From Flavobacterium marginilacus (GTDB lineage Bacteria > Bacteroidota > Bacteroidia > Flavobacteriales > Flavobacteriaceae), in NCBI RefSeq assembly GCF_026870155.1, contig NZ_CP113975.1:2170001-2234000 (forward strand): a stretch of 64,000 nt of DNA, in the 5' to 3' direction. The position numbers were made by a program, and so were the translations under genes. The notes below the pieces were generated by a model that ran no database searches, was not told the DNA's origin, and saw only the letters and a list, made by a program, of their open reading frames with translations. Numbering within the stretch: position 1 is the first letter of the stretch; the number at the start of each line of letters is the position of its first letter. Positions 54,982 to 63,919 of this stretch are shown here, piece by piece.

Positions 54982-55542
54982 ATGAAAAAGTATATTTATA
55001 CGATGATGTTTGCCTTTATGGGTATTACTATCACACAGGCACAACGCATGCTGCCTAAACAGAAAGGAATGGAAGTAAACGCTGGAACCTTATCAAATGA
55101 CTATCCCAGCAGGAACTACTACCTCAATATTGGTATGACCGTAAACGGTAAAAACGGCAATTATCAGCTTTGGGCATTGGAATATACGCACCAGTTTGAT
55201 GACTATAAAAACCTCCGATTACCACAGGAAATCTACACAGGTGAAGGTGGTTACAGTTTCTTCCTGCTGGGCGATGCCCGTAAGAACATTAGCCTGAATG
55301 CGGCAATAACTGGTGTATTGGGTTATGAAAGCATTAACCGTGGTGAAATTTTGTTGTATGACGGTGCAAAAATATTGAGTGAGGATAATTTCATTTACGG
55401 AACAGGTGGACGACTGTCTTTTGAAACTTACTTGTCCGACCGTTTTGTACTGATTCTTCAGGGACGAACAAAAGTTTTGTGGGGGACGGATCTGGAACAG
55501 TTCCGACCTTCAGCGGGTGTAGGATTGAGGTTTAACTTTTAA
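54982..55542 (+). CDS. traO: conjugal transfer protein TraO
   Basis: 186 residues with a signal peptide (YTMMFAFMGITITQAQ) and an outer-membrane barrel-like pattern ending FRPSAGVGLRFNF. Conserved TraO block FLLGDARKNISLNAAITGVLGYE. In CTnDOT traP (primase) follows; it is absent here. Confidence 0.9.
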   Translation: MKKYIYTMMFAFMGITITQAQRMLPKQKGMEVNAGTLSNDYPSRNYYLNIGMTVNGKNGNYQLWALEYTHQFDDYKNLRLPQEIYTGEGGYSFFLLGDARKNISLNAAITGVLGYESINRGEILLYDGAKILSEDNFIYGTGGRLSFETYLSDRFVLILQGRTKVLWGTDLEQFRPSAGVGLRFNF

Positions 55543-55553
55543 AACATAAAAGG

Positions 55554-55988
55554 ATGACAGCATTTTTTAATAAATTCAGAATAGGATTACTGCCAGTATT
55601 GCTGGCAATCCTGATAAGTTCCGTTACATCCTGTAGCAAAGAAGAACTTGAAATACAAAATAATTTCCCTTTTGAGGTAATGGTGATGCCCATACCTAAA
55701 GAAATTGCTAATGGCAATACCTTGGATATCAGGCTAAAGATAGAGGCTGCCTATAATTATAGTAATACGCAATACTATCTTCGCTACTTTCAGTTTGATG
55801 GACAAGGAACTTTGCAGTATTATGATGAGCTACCGTATCTGCCCAACGATTTGTATCAATTACCAACCAAACAATTCAGGTTGTATTATACTTCACATTC
55901 CACCGTCTCCCAATCCTTTGAAGTATGGATTTCTGATAACTTTGGTAACGAGAAACAACTAAGTTTTCAGTTAAACAGCAGTGATTAA
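55554..55988 (+). CDS. traQ: conjugal transfer protein TraQ (DUF3872)
   Basis: 144 residues: lipoprotein signal (LLPVLLAILISSVTSC) followed by a beta-rich domain with EEELEIQNNFPFEVMVMPIPKEI-like start and YYLRYFQFDGQG, as in DUF3872. Last gene of the tra operon; a strong terminator follows at 56016. Confidence 0.85.
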   Translation: MTAFFNKFRIGLLPVLLAILISSVTSCSKEELEIQNNFPFEVMVMPIPKEIANGNTLDIRLKIEAAYNYSNTQYYLRYFQFDGQGTLQYYDELPYLPNDLYQLPTKQFRLYYTSHSTVSQSFEVWISDNFGNEKQLSFQLNSSD

Positions 55989-56015
55989 TGAAATTATTGA
56001 CGATTAATATAAATT

Positions 56016-56050
56016 AAATTGACCTGCTGTATTTCAGCAGGTCAATTTTT
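56016..56050 (+). terminator. terminator of the traE-traQ operon
   Basis: AAATTGACCTGCTG (56016-56029) pairs perfectly with CAGCAGGTCAATTT (56035-56048), loop TATTT, then a run of Ts. It marks the right end of the tra block. Confidence 0.9.
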
Positions 56051-56243
56051 TACGATTTATTTTCAGGCTGTCAATCTTTACTTTAATTCCTTTCGATACA
56101 ATAATATTAATTTGAAAATAGCATTATTAAATTCTAATAAATGTGCAGTGCAGAACTCACACCAGTAAACAAGAAATTAATAATAAAATTATAATTGAGA
56201 TATTTTAAGAATTTAGATTCATAAATTTGAAAGAAATTTAATT

Positions 56244-56807
56244 ATGACTTTGCTTTTCCAATACTTTAGTAAACACAATCCACTTTCCAAAGAAGCAGAA
56301 AATGCTATTTCTGAAATATGTTCTATTATAAAAATTAAAAAAAATCAAGAATTACAAACTATTGGTCATACTTGCAAAACTATTTATTTTCTAAACACAG
56401 GAACAGCAAGGATTTATTATTACAAAGATGGAATTGATATTACAGAAAGCTTTGCTTTTGAAAACAATATTATCGCAAGAGTTGAAAGTTTATTTACAGG
56501 AAAGCCATCACGAAAGGCAATACAAATTTTAGAGGATAGTGAAATCGTAGCAATAAATGCTACTCTACTTTTTAAATTGTACGACACTTATCCTGAAATT
56601 GAAAGATTATTTAGAAAAATATTCGAAGTTGCTTACGTAGAGACTGTAAACAGAATTGAAGGAATTCAATTTCATACGGCAGAGGAAAGATATACTTCTT
56701 TGATTTTAGAAGAACCAAATGTTTTAAAAAAAGTTCCTCTAAAACATATTGCCTCTTATTTAGGAATTACCCAAGTTAGTCTGAGTAGAATAAGAGCAAT
56801 TAAGTAA
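56244..56807 (+). CDS. Crp/Fnr-family transcriptional regulator
   Basis: 187 residues. N-terminal cyclic-nucleotide-binding-like beta-roll (~20-115), then a C-terminal winged-helix (LKHIASYLGITQVSLSRIRAIK). Lacks an obvious Fe-S cysteine cluster. Upstream TAAATTTG (56222-56229) fits a -7 box. It precedes the rhodanese-MBL gene by 67 bp on the same strand and is its likely regulator. Very AT-rich, unlike the tra genes before it. Confidence 0.87.
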   Translation: MTLLFQYFSKHNPLSKEAENAISEICSIIKIKKNQELQTIGHTCKTIYFLNTGTARIYYYKDGIDITESFAFENNIIARVESLFTGKPSRKAIQILEDSEIVAINATLLFKLYDTYPEIERLFRKIFEVAYVETVNRIEGIQFHTAEERYTSLILEEPNVLKKVPLKHIASYLGITQVSLSRIRAIK

Positions 56808-56874
56808 TTATTTATCTTATGTTAAAGGATTAGTGTTTTTAAGTGTCGAATTTTGTAAAATAAAATAAATCAAA

Positions 56875-57981
56875 ATGACACATATAAAAACAATTGATAC
56901 AAAAACACTTCGAGATTGGTTAGAAACAGGCAAAGAGGTTTCTATAATTGATATTAGACCGATACAAGAACGAGTAGAATGGCATATTCCACAAAGTATT
57001 CACGTTAATGCTTACGAAAAATTAAAAACAAAAGATAAATATGCTTTTCAAGGTTTGCACCTTGAAAAGCATATTCCTGTTGTTGTAATTTGCGCAGGCG
57101 GAAAGACAAGTTTAATTGGTGCTGAAATATTACAAAGCCAAGGTTTTGATGCTTATTCTTTAGAAAATGGTATGAAAGGTTGGAGTTTGTCTTGGAATAC
57201 CGCTAAAATTACTTTTCCAAATTTTGAAATCATCCAATTAAGACGAACAGGAAAAGGTTGTCTTTCTTATATTGTAGTTTCAAATAATGAAGCAATTATA
57301 GTTGATGCTTCACTTCCAATCGAAGTTTATGAACAAATTTTAAAGCAAGAAAATTTCACTTTAAAATACGTTGCTGAAACTCATATTCACGCTGACCACA
57401 TTTCAAGGTCAAAACAATTAGCAGAAAATAATAATGTTTCTTTATTTCTTCCGCATCCAAACAATGTGACTTTTGACTATGAACCGATAAATAATAATAC
57501 AATTTTTGAATTAGGAAATATTCAGATAGTGTCTTTAAAATCTCCGGGACATACTTTAGAAAGCACTACTTTTTTTATAGATGAAAAAGCACTACTAACA
57601 GGAGATACTTTATTCATTAATGGAGTTGGAAGACCAGACTTAAAAGCCAATAACGACGAAGCATTAGAAAAAACAAAAAATCTATATCAATCATTACAAA
57701 CATTATTAGCACTTGATGAAAATAGTGTTGTTTTACCTTCACATACAAGTCAACCAGTTGAATTTGATAATCAACCTATTCAAACCACTATTGGTTTTGT
57801 AAAAAACAATGTAGCAATGCTGCAACTAAATGAAAAAGATTTTACGGATACTATTTTAAATCGTATTCCACCAACTCCAACTAACTATTTAGAAATTGTA
57901 GCATTAAATTTAAAAGGAGATTTCAGTACTATAAATCCAATTGATTTAGAAGCTGGAGCAAACAGATGTGCAATTTCTTAA
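56875..57981 (+). CDS. rhodanese / MBL-fold persulfide dioxygenase-like fusion
   Basis: 368 residues. An N-terminal rhodanese domain (~5-100) with the active-site loop ICAGGKTSLIG (Cys about 73), then a metallo-beta-lactamase domain (~115-330) with THIHADHISRS near 169-178, SPGHTLESTTFFI and LTGDTLFINGVGRPD. The domain pair resembles sulfide-detoxification enzymes (ETHE1/CstB-type) that oxidise persulfide and move sulfane sulfur. Followed by a DsrE-like gene, supporting sulfur handling. Exact substrate not shown. Confidence 0.85.
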   Translation: MTHIKTIDTKTLRDWLETGKEVSIIDIRPIQERVEWHIPQSIHVNAYEKLKTKDKYAFQGLHLEKHIPVVVICAGGKTSLIGAEILQSQGFDAYSLENGMKGWSLSWNTAKITFPNFEIIQLRRTGKGCLSYIVVSNNEAIIVDASLPIEVYEQILKQENFTLKYVAETHIHADHISRSKQLAENNNVSLFLPHPNNVTFDYEPINNNTIFELGNIQIVSLKSPGHTLESTTFFIDEKALLTGDTLFINGVGRPDLKANNDEALEKTKNLYQSLQTLLALDENSVVLPSHTSQPVEFDNQPIQTTIGFVKNNVAMLQLNEKDFTDTILNRIPPTPTNYLEIVALNLKGDFSTINPIDLEAGANRCAIS

Positions 57982-58001
57982 CTTTAAAATCGAAATTATA
58001 A

Positions 58002-58349
58002 ATGAAAATTCTAATCATACTAAATGATGCGCCTTATGCTAATGAAAAATCATATAACGGGCTTCGTACAGGCATACAATTATTGAATCAAGTAAAAGAT
58101 ATTCAAATAAGCTATTTTTTATTTTCTGACTCAATTGGCTCAATTATTCAAAATCAAAAACCATCGGCTACAAAATATAATGCAGGAGAACTTATAGAAG
58201 AATTAATTAGTAAAGGAGCTTCAATAAAAATATGCAAGAGTTGTATGGAAGCAAGAGGAAACATTAATAAAATTGAAGGTGTAGAGATTAGTAATATGGC
58301 CGAATACTCCAATTTAATTATTAATGCTGACAAAATCATAACTTTTTAA
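58002..58349 (+). CDS. DsrE/DsrF-like sulfurtransferase family protein
   Basis: 115 residues with ILNDAPYANEKSYNGLRTGIQLL and a conserved Cys pair in KICKSCMEARG near residues 75-80, the likely sulfur-carrying position. Could relay sulfane sulfur from the fusion protein. Its stop overlaps the next start in TAATG. Confidence 0.85.
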   Translation: MKILIILNDAPYANEKSYNGLRTGIQLLNQVKDIQISYFLFSDSIGSIIQNQKPSATKYNAGELIEELISKGASIKICKSCMEARGNINKIEGVEISNMAEYSNLIINADKIITF

Positions 58350-59584
58350 TGGAAATAAAATTAGGGTTAAAAGAAAACTGGAAACAGTTTTGGCTATTGG
58401 TTTTTATTAATGCGCTAGTAGGCGGAATGATAGGTTTAGAAAGAACCTTATTGCCTGAAATTGCAGAAAAAGAATTTCATCTTACTTCAACTTCTATAAT
58501 TTTATCATTTATCATATTATTTGGATTATTTAAAGCAATAACCAATTATTTTGCAGGAGCATTAGCCAATAAATTTGGCAGAAAAAAACTGCTCCTTTAT
58601 GGTTGGATTATTGGAATTCCAATTCCTTTCATTCTCATATATGCTAACAATTGGAACTGGATTTTATTTGCAAATATTTTATTAGGAATAAATCAAGGAT
58701 TAACCTGGTCAAGTACGGTTGTAATGAAAATGGATTTAGTCGGCGAAAAACAGCGTGGTTTTGCAATGGGATTAAATGAATTTGCAGGTTATGGAGCTTT
58801 AGGACTTGTTGCTTATGCAACAAGTGTAATAGCTGATAATTGTGGAGTAAGACCTTATCCTTTTTATATTGGAATTGTAATTGTAATCCTTGGAACGTTA
58901 TTGACGTGGTTTTTTGTAAAAGATACTGCCGGACACGTTAAAAAAGAAACAGAAATAAACAATACAATTCCTCTATTAAAAAATACTTTTACAGAAACAA
59001 GTTGGTTAAATAAAAATTTAGGTTCAGTTACTCAAGCAGGATTAATAAATAATTTGAATGATGCAATGATTTGGGGTATAATTCCAATTTTATTAGCACA
59101 ACGAGGATTTGGAATTGCCAATATTGGAATAATTACGGCTACTTATCCAATTGTTTGGGGTTTAGGACAACTAATAACAGGAAAACTTTCGGATATCTAT
59201 TGCAAAAGGGATTTGCTGTTTTGGGGAATGTTGTTACAAGGTTTAGCCATAGTATGTTTGGTTTTCTCAACATCAATTTTTCATTTTGTAACTATTTCAG
59301 TCTTATTAGGTATTGGAACAGCAATTGTTTATCCAACATTTTTGTCAAGCATTGCAGAAGATACAAATCCAGAACAGAGAGCAAAAACTATTGGCGTATT
59401 TCGATTTTGGAGAGATTTCGGTTATGTTATTGGTGCTATATTGACTGGTGTTTTAACAAACATATTCAGCATTGAGTTTTCAATTGGTTTTATTGGTGTA
59501 TTAACTATTATTTCTGCAACAATTATTATTTATAGAATGTCTTGTAAATTAACTTCTAAAAGACTTTTTAAAAAATATTTCTAA
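58349..59584 (+). CDS. MFS transporter
   Basis: 411 residues, 12 membrane helices with LANKFGRKKLLLYGWIIGIP between helices 2 and 3, as in major facilitator proteins. Coupled to the DsrE gene. Its place with persulfide and DsrE genes suggests export or import of a sulfur compound; the substrate is not readable. Confidence 0.87.
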   Translation: MEIKLGLKENWKQFWLLVFINALVGGMIGLERTLLPEIAEKEFHLTSTSIILSFIILFGLFKAITNYFAGALANKFGRKKLLLYGWIIGIPIPFILIYANNWNWILFANILLGINQGLTWSSTVVMKMDLVGEKQRGFAMGLNEFAGYGALGLVAYATSVIADNCGVRPYPFYIGIVIVILGTLLTWFFVKDTAGHVKKETEINNTIPLLKNTFTETSWLNKNLGSVTQAGLINNLNDAMIWGIIPILLAQRGFGIANIGIITATYPIVWGLGQLITGKLSDIYCKRDLLFWGMLLQGLAIVCLVFSTSIFHFVTISVLLGIGTAIVYPTFLSSIAEDTNPEQRAKTIGVFRFWRDFGYVIGAILTGVLTNIFSIEFSIGFIGVLTIISATIIIYRMSCKLTSKRLFKKYF

Positions 59585-59924
59585 ACTCACATCTTTGTTA
59601 TAGTAATCCAAATTACAGGAGGTTTCTTTGCTACTTTATTTTTCGTGCGAACTCATGAAAGAAAGTAGGAAGGATGAGTAAGTCCAAAGCGACCTTCTTT
59701 TGCTTCTTTTCTTTGGTCGCAAGACAGGATAAAGAAAAGAAGTCCGCAGAATTTATTATTAGGGATGTGTATCCCTAACGAAAACTTCACAGCCTCTTTG
59801 GAAAAATATAGGAGAGGAGTTTATGTATCGGAATATATTTTTGGCAAAGTGGCTGCACAGATTTGACGCAAAAAGACTGTTCCGACCATAGGAGGGAGTG
59901 TCTTTTTGCGCCCGATTCCGGCTG
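59585..59924. other. intergenic region with PRTRC 3' hairpin
   Basis: No gene. AGGGAT-GTGT-ATCCCT at 59761-59776 is a small hairpin. CGCAAAAAGAC (59867-59877) and GTCTTTTTGCG (59900-59910) form a perfect 11-bp inverted repeat just beyond the ThiF stop and may terminate the minus-strand PRTRC operon. The GC content rises here, marking the return to backbone DNA. Confidence 0.5.
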
Positions 59925-60734
59925 TCAGGCGACTTTTATGGGATGGGTTCGAAAATCCTTCAGATTGTGAAAAAAACCTCTGTAGGGTGTCATACCGTGT
60001 CGAAATAAGCTCCATAAAAGCGAACAGCCCATCTGGGTTAAAGAGGAATTGATAAACAAATCCTGTTTCTCCAATGCTTCCGCTAAACTGCAACTTGGTG
60101 TGTCGTCCTCTTGCTCAGACTGTTTCAATAATTCTCCAAATTCTTCGGTAATCATTGGCAGGCTTGCCACCGTTTCGTATTTCTCCGAATTGGGTTGATG
60201 AATGTTTCCTATGGTAGATAGTAACATTTGCCCTATATGCTGGCTGTTTCCAAAATCCAGCCAATATTTAGGTTCGTCCCTATAGTGTCTGCGGCTGCTT
60301 ATTTCTTTCAGTATTTCGGCAACTCCAAACCTCGACTGTACATTGTCCACGCAGGTAATGTAAATTGTTGCTTTTGCTTCTTCGGGTATTCTGCCTAAAC
60401 CGTCCTTTTCAAATCTTGCGGTTTCCGCTTTCCAGTTTGTCCCTGAAAAGCGGTTTGCACGGTTGATGAGTGCAACGGATTTGTATAACCCTGTTTCACT
60501 TTCTGCAAAACGCTGTCTTCCTAAATTGGCATTGGTCACAATATCATCATCCCATAGACTGACACGTAAGCCTGCGTGTCCCAATTCGATTAAGCTGTGG
60601 TTCATTTCCATTAAAGCGCTCAAAACCTTTGAGCCTGTACCACCTGCGCCGATTAAGTTTACCGCAATGGGATTGGTCGGGCTTATCAGATAGTTATCTG
60701 TAAAATGTACTTTTAGTTTCTCAGTATTCATCAC
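59925..60734 (-). CDS. PRTRC system ThiF-family protein
   Basis: 269 residues. The nucleotide loop VNLIGAGGTGSKVLSALMEM is near residues 25-45, followed by LWDDDIVTNANLGRQRFAE and YITCVDNVQSRFGVAEIL. ThiF/E1-like adenylating protein that gives the PRTRC (ParB-related, ThiF-related) cassette its name. Its start overlaps the stop of the B gene by 4 bp. Distinct from the ThiF of the ubiquitin-like operon. Confidence 0.9.
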   Translation of the reverse strand: MMNTEKLKVHFTDNYLISPTNPIAVNLIGAGGTGSKVLSALMEMNHSLIELGHAGLRVSLWDDDIVTNANLGRQRFAESETGLYKSVALINRANRFSGTNWKAETARFEKDGLGRIPEEAKATIYITCVDNVQSRFGVAEILKEISSRRHYRDEPKYWLDFGNSQHIGQMLLSTIGNIHQPNSEKYETVASLPMITEEFGELLKQSEQEDDTPSCSLAEALEKQDLFINSSLTQMGCSLLWSLFRHGMTPYRGFFHNLKDFRTHPIKVA

Positions 60735-61453
60735 AAAATATTTTTAAGGGTTTTGTTGTTCTTTTTTAATACATCTTTAGGAAAGGCTTCGCTTGTTTCA
60801 ATCAGTTTTTTCCAAAGGCTTACGCAATTCCCTTTTATGGGATTTTGTTTTCCTAATAAATGGCTGAAGTAGCTGTTGAAAAAGTAGTCTTCCCAAGCAG
60901 TTGTAAATTCCTCTACGGAAGCGGAATTTTTAATGTCTATACTTACAGTCCCCATACATACTTTTCCATCTTCATAAATGTTGAAGAAAGGAGCAAAATA
61001 CAATGATGTATTTTCTGTTGGTCTTCTATCGGTTGCGAGGGCAAATACCGCAAGGCTATTTTTATTGGCATACCAAAGCATTGGCGGTACATACGCTTTG
61101 CCGTTGGGTATTTCCAAACCGCTGACAAAATACAATTGCTGTTCCTGTGCTTTGGTGTACCAAAGTACCGTGCCTTTTTCGCTTGGATTGATATGCAGTA
61201 TATTAGTCGGCAAAATTCCTTTTGGCTTTAAAAAGGCTTTCTCCTTTTCTTTTTCGGATTGTAAAGCCTTCGCCAATACTTTAGCTTCATTTACGGTTAG
61301 TGGATGGGCATTGATAGGATTTCCGTTTTTGTCCATATCAAAATGCTCCACGTACATATCGGTATTCGTTCCTTTGGTTTGGTAAAAAACCAATGCAGAT
61401 TTTGGGTGGTAAAGCGTTCCGAAATTCTCGGTTATGTCGTTTACATTGTTCAT
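60731..61453 (-). CDS. PRTRC system protein B
   Basis: 240 residues, FGTLYHPKSALVFYQTK at the start and TVLWYTKAQEQQLYFVSGLEIPNGKAYVPPMLWYANKNSL in the middle, the PRTRC protein B pattern. Overlaps the neighbours on both sides by 4 bp. Function unknown. Confidence 0.87.
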   Translation of the reverse strand: MNNVNDITENFGTLYHPKSALVFYQTKGTNTDMYVEHFDMDKNGNPINAHPLTVNEAKVLAKALQSEKEKEKAFLKPKGILPTNILHINPSEKGTVLWYTKAQEQQLYFVSGLEIPNGKAYVPPMLWYANKNSLAVFALATDRRPTENTSLYFAPFFNIYEDGKVCMGTVSIDIKNSASVEEFTTAWEDYFFNSYFSHLLGKQNPIKGNCVSLWKKLIETSEAFPKDVLKKNNKTLKNIL

Positions 61454-62625
61454 TTTCTTGTCGTTTTATAATCATACAGTAGTGTGCAGAGTTCGTCCAA
61501 AAGGGCAAACAGGCGGTTCTCAAAATCAAGATTGGTTTGTTTAATGTTGCTTCCGTCAAAACGTTTGAAAATGGTCGGTTCTTCCATTGCTCCATACTCG
61601 TTAAACTCATTGTTAATACTGTCGGCAAGTCTCTCATACAACCAACCTGTGGTATCTGCTATAAAGGAGATGTACTTTTCCATTCCAACGGTTTCGGAGT
61701 CGTTTTCATCATTATAGGGGTCTTCTTGGGGGCTTGGTGCGTTTCGGAAAATGCTCTCGTGCGGATATTGCGCATAAAGGGCAAATGCATTGCAAGCTAC
61801 TTCTTGACACTCCAGGTCGAATGCGTCATGGCTTTTAAAGCAGTTTAAACGCTGTTCAAATACCTGTAAATTAATACGGTTGAACAGTTTTTGTTCTATC
61901 CGTTCGCCTATCCATTCGGCTTTTACAATCTCTGCAATACAGCTTTCCGTTTCCTCGGTATAATCGTCTTGTTCTACCCAATCGTTCATCATTTCATACA
62001 TCCAGTACAGATAGCTGTTTTCCTGTCTGTAGTAGGGTATATTGGCAATATGGTACAGATAACTGCAAACTGAAACAAGCAATTGAGCCGTCTTTTTACG
62101 CTTTGGGTCATTGAGCATTTGAAAGAGCGGCACAATTGGAATATAGTACAAGGTTGTGCCTGTGCTGTATCGTTCTTCGCTTGTAAAAAATGTTTTCTTA
62201 CTATCCTGTACCAAACGTAAATTATCCCAATTGACATTGATTTGTTTTAACTTGTTTTCAGCATCCCACATAGCCAATGCCATATTGTAAGGATAGCCAT
62301 AATCTTTCGTTTGTAATGGTTCAATGTCGTAATGTTGGGCAAGCTGGGAAAGCGACTTGTAAAAATCCTTTTTCATTTTTGCTGTTTTCGTACAAGCCTG
62401 TACGGATTGCACTGTTTTCAGTTTAGGCAAAAACGTACACTTTAGAAAACCATTGGAAGCATTGCTATCGGCACTGATTTCTGTTTGTCTTTCCGAACCT
62501 CGTTTGCATATTTGGCTCTCTGCATCCAATGGGCGAACTCGCTTAATTGTTGGTGCAGCTGCCGTTGTATTTTTTGTTCGGGTATGCTGATAGTTCCCGA
62601 TAGGATATTGCGTTGCATAGTTCAT
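61450..62625 (-). CDS. PRTRC system protein F
   Basis: 391 residues. The first ~85 residues are basic and low in structure; the core starts near MKKDFYKSLSQLAQHYDI and includes LLVSVCSYLYHIANIPYYRQENSYLYWMYEMMNDWV. Assigned by content and by its place directly upstream of B and ThiF. An internal start near residue 84 is possible. Confidence 0.78.
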   Translation of the reverse strand: MNYATQYPIGNYQHTRTKNTTAAAPTIKRVRPLDAESQICKRGSERQTEISADSNASNGFLKCTFLPKLKTVQSVQACTKTAKMKKDFYKSLSQLAQHYDIEPLQTKDYGYPYNMALAMWDAENKLKQINVNWDNLRLVQDSKKTFFTSEERYSTGTTLYYIPIVPLFQMLNDPKRKKTAQLLVSVCSYLYHIANIPYYRQENSYLYWMYEMMNDWVEQDDYTEETESCIAEIVKAEWIGERIEQKLFNRINLQVFEQRLNCFKSHDAFDLECQEVACNAFALYAQYPHESIFRNAPSPQEDPYNDENDSETVGMEKYISFIADTTGWLYERLADSINNEFNEYGAMEEPTIFKRFDGSNIKQTNLDFENRLFALLDELCTLLYDYKTTRK

Positions 62626-62642
62626 CGTTTTTGATTTTTGGT

Positions 62643-62861
62643 TTAACCTTTTGTCCCCATTACGCTTTCCAATTTGTATTCTATCCTATCATCACGGATA
62701 ATGGGGGCAGATATTTTTGCGGTGGTTAGTATGGGATACGTATTGGCGTAAAAATTCAATACTGCTTCCACACTCCAACGTGGTTCTGGGTCGGTCAGTC
62801 TGATGTCCTGTCCTTTATCTTTGAGTATGAATACTCGTTCTAACTTTGTTGCTAATAACAT
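62643..62861 (-). CDS. PRTRC system protein C
   Basis: 72 residues from ATG 62861 (MLLATKLERVFILKDKGQDIRLTDP, VEAVLNFYANTYPILTTAKI). Typical small PRTRC protein C, itself a compact beta-grasp-like fold by published family description. The longer frame to 63005 runs antisense-free into the E gene and is rejected. 17 bp downstream of the E gene. Confidence 0.88.
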   Translation of the reverse strand: MLLATKLERVFILKDKGQDIRLTDPEPRWSVEAVLNFYANTYPILTTAKISAPIIRDDRIEYKLESVMGTKG

Positions 62862-62878
62862 AACTCTTGATTTTTTTG

Positions 62879-63415
62879 TTAAACGATAGATTGTTCTGTC
62901 GCAAACAGACCTGTTGAAGAAAACTTGTCTGATAGTTCGGATTTGCGTTTTCGTATCTCGTCCGCTTTCTCGGGGTAATCGGTAATTTCTGGTACTTTCA
63001 TCCACGCTTCACGGAACTTTTCCTCTTTTTCCAATTCGTCTGCCTTTGCCATACCGTCTTTAAACTTCTTATCTTTGGCTTCCTGTTCTTTTTTCTCTTT
63101 TTCGGTTTTTTCTTTTTCCATTGCCGATTGCTTTTTAGCTTCTTCCAATTGTTTCATAAAGGCTTCCATATTTACCATTAAACCCGAGGCGGTTTGCAAA
63201 GGAGCTGTTATCTGCTGAAAAAATCCCTCGTCCAATTCTTCTGCTGTTCCCCTTAAATTAAGCGGTGGAATCAGTTGTTTTGCGTTGTCTCCGCATTGTT
63301 CGTTTTGGAGCATAACCGATACAATAAGGTTGTTTTCTGCTCCCTTTGCTATGGTCAGTTGCAAATCACCTGCAATTTCCAATTGTGCTATCTGATTGAA
63401 AAAATATGTGTTCAT
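62879..63415 (-). CDS. PRTRC system protein E
   Basis: 178 residues: a globular N-terminal half (NTYFFNQIAQLEIAGDLQLTIAKGAENNLIVSVMLQNE) and a long charged coiled coil (MEAFMKQLEEAKKQSAMEKEKTEKEKKEQE). Matches PRTRC protein E. ATG 63415 is preceded by a weak leader. Confidence 0.87.
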   Translation of the reverse strand: MNTYFFNQIAQLEIAGDLQLTIAKGAENNLIVSVMLQNEQCGDNAKQLIPPLNLRGTAEELDEGFFQQITAPLQTASGLMVNMEAFMKQLEEAKKQSAMEKEKTEKEKKEQEAKDKKFKDGMAKADELEKEEKFREAWMKVPEITDYPEKADEIRKRKSELSDKFSSTGLFATEQSIV

Positions 63416-63469
63416 CGTTCTTAGATTTTTAAATGTTGTTTAGTAGTTTTTTTATTGCAGTCAGTTATA

Positions 63470-63868
63470 CTATCTGCGGTCAACGAACGACTCAATTTTC
63501 AAAGTTGCTCTTCTGTTTTCCCAATAGACATACTCAAGGGCTCCTTTCTTCGTTCTGAATCGTCTACCGTTTACGTTCCAACGTACTTTTATCCTGCGGA
63601 TAGTTGATGGTGTTCTGAATGCATCAGAGGTTATCCCAGTAATTTTTTTCTCTTTTTCTATCTTTGCAACCTTGATATATATTACCTTTTGTTCTACATG
63701 CGGATGATGTGTTGTCAGTAAGAGGTTATTGTTTCTATCAAAGATTTCAAAGCGGACAAAATCTTTATTATTCAACATAATGCGGAGCAATTCTGATTCA
63801 TTGAAATTCCAATTAAGCCCTATGTTTTTTGTCTCGTAGTCCCTGTATGTAATAGTTCCGATATTCAT
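63470..63868 (-). CDS. hypothetical protein of the PRTRC operon
   Basis: 132 residues, not recognised. Beta-rich with a basic C-terminus (RRIKVRWNVNGRRFRTKKGALEYVYWENRRATLKIES). It may bind nucleic acid, judged only from charge. 54 bp upstream of the E gene on the same strand. Confidence 0.6.
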   Translation of the reverse strand: MNIGTITYRDYETKNIGLNWNFNESELLRIMLNNKDFVRFEIFDRNNNLLLTTHHPHVEQKVIYIKVAKIEKEKKITGITSDAFRTPSTIRRIKVRWNVNGRRFRTKKGALEYVYWENRRATLKIESFVDRR

Positions 63869-63883
63869 TGCTTTAGTTTTTAA

Positions 63884-63911
63884 AGACTACCGCCATTTAA
63901 GACGGTAGTCT
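63884..63911. terminator. hairpin between PRTRC-region genes
   Basis: AGACTACCG (63884-63892) pairs perfectly with CGGTAGTCT (63903-63911); on the minus strand it follows the stop at 63920 and is followed by TTTAAAAAC. Probably a terminator of the gene entering from the right. Confidence 0.55.
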
Positions 63912-63919
63912 GTGGTTAT

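Noticed and set aside
62861..63005. Longer start for PRTRC protein C
   Set aside because: The extension overlaps the E gene in another frame and is Arg-rich like a shadow frame; ATG 62861 gives the usual family length.
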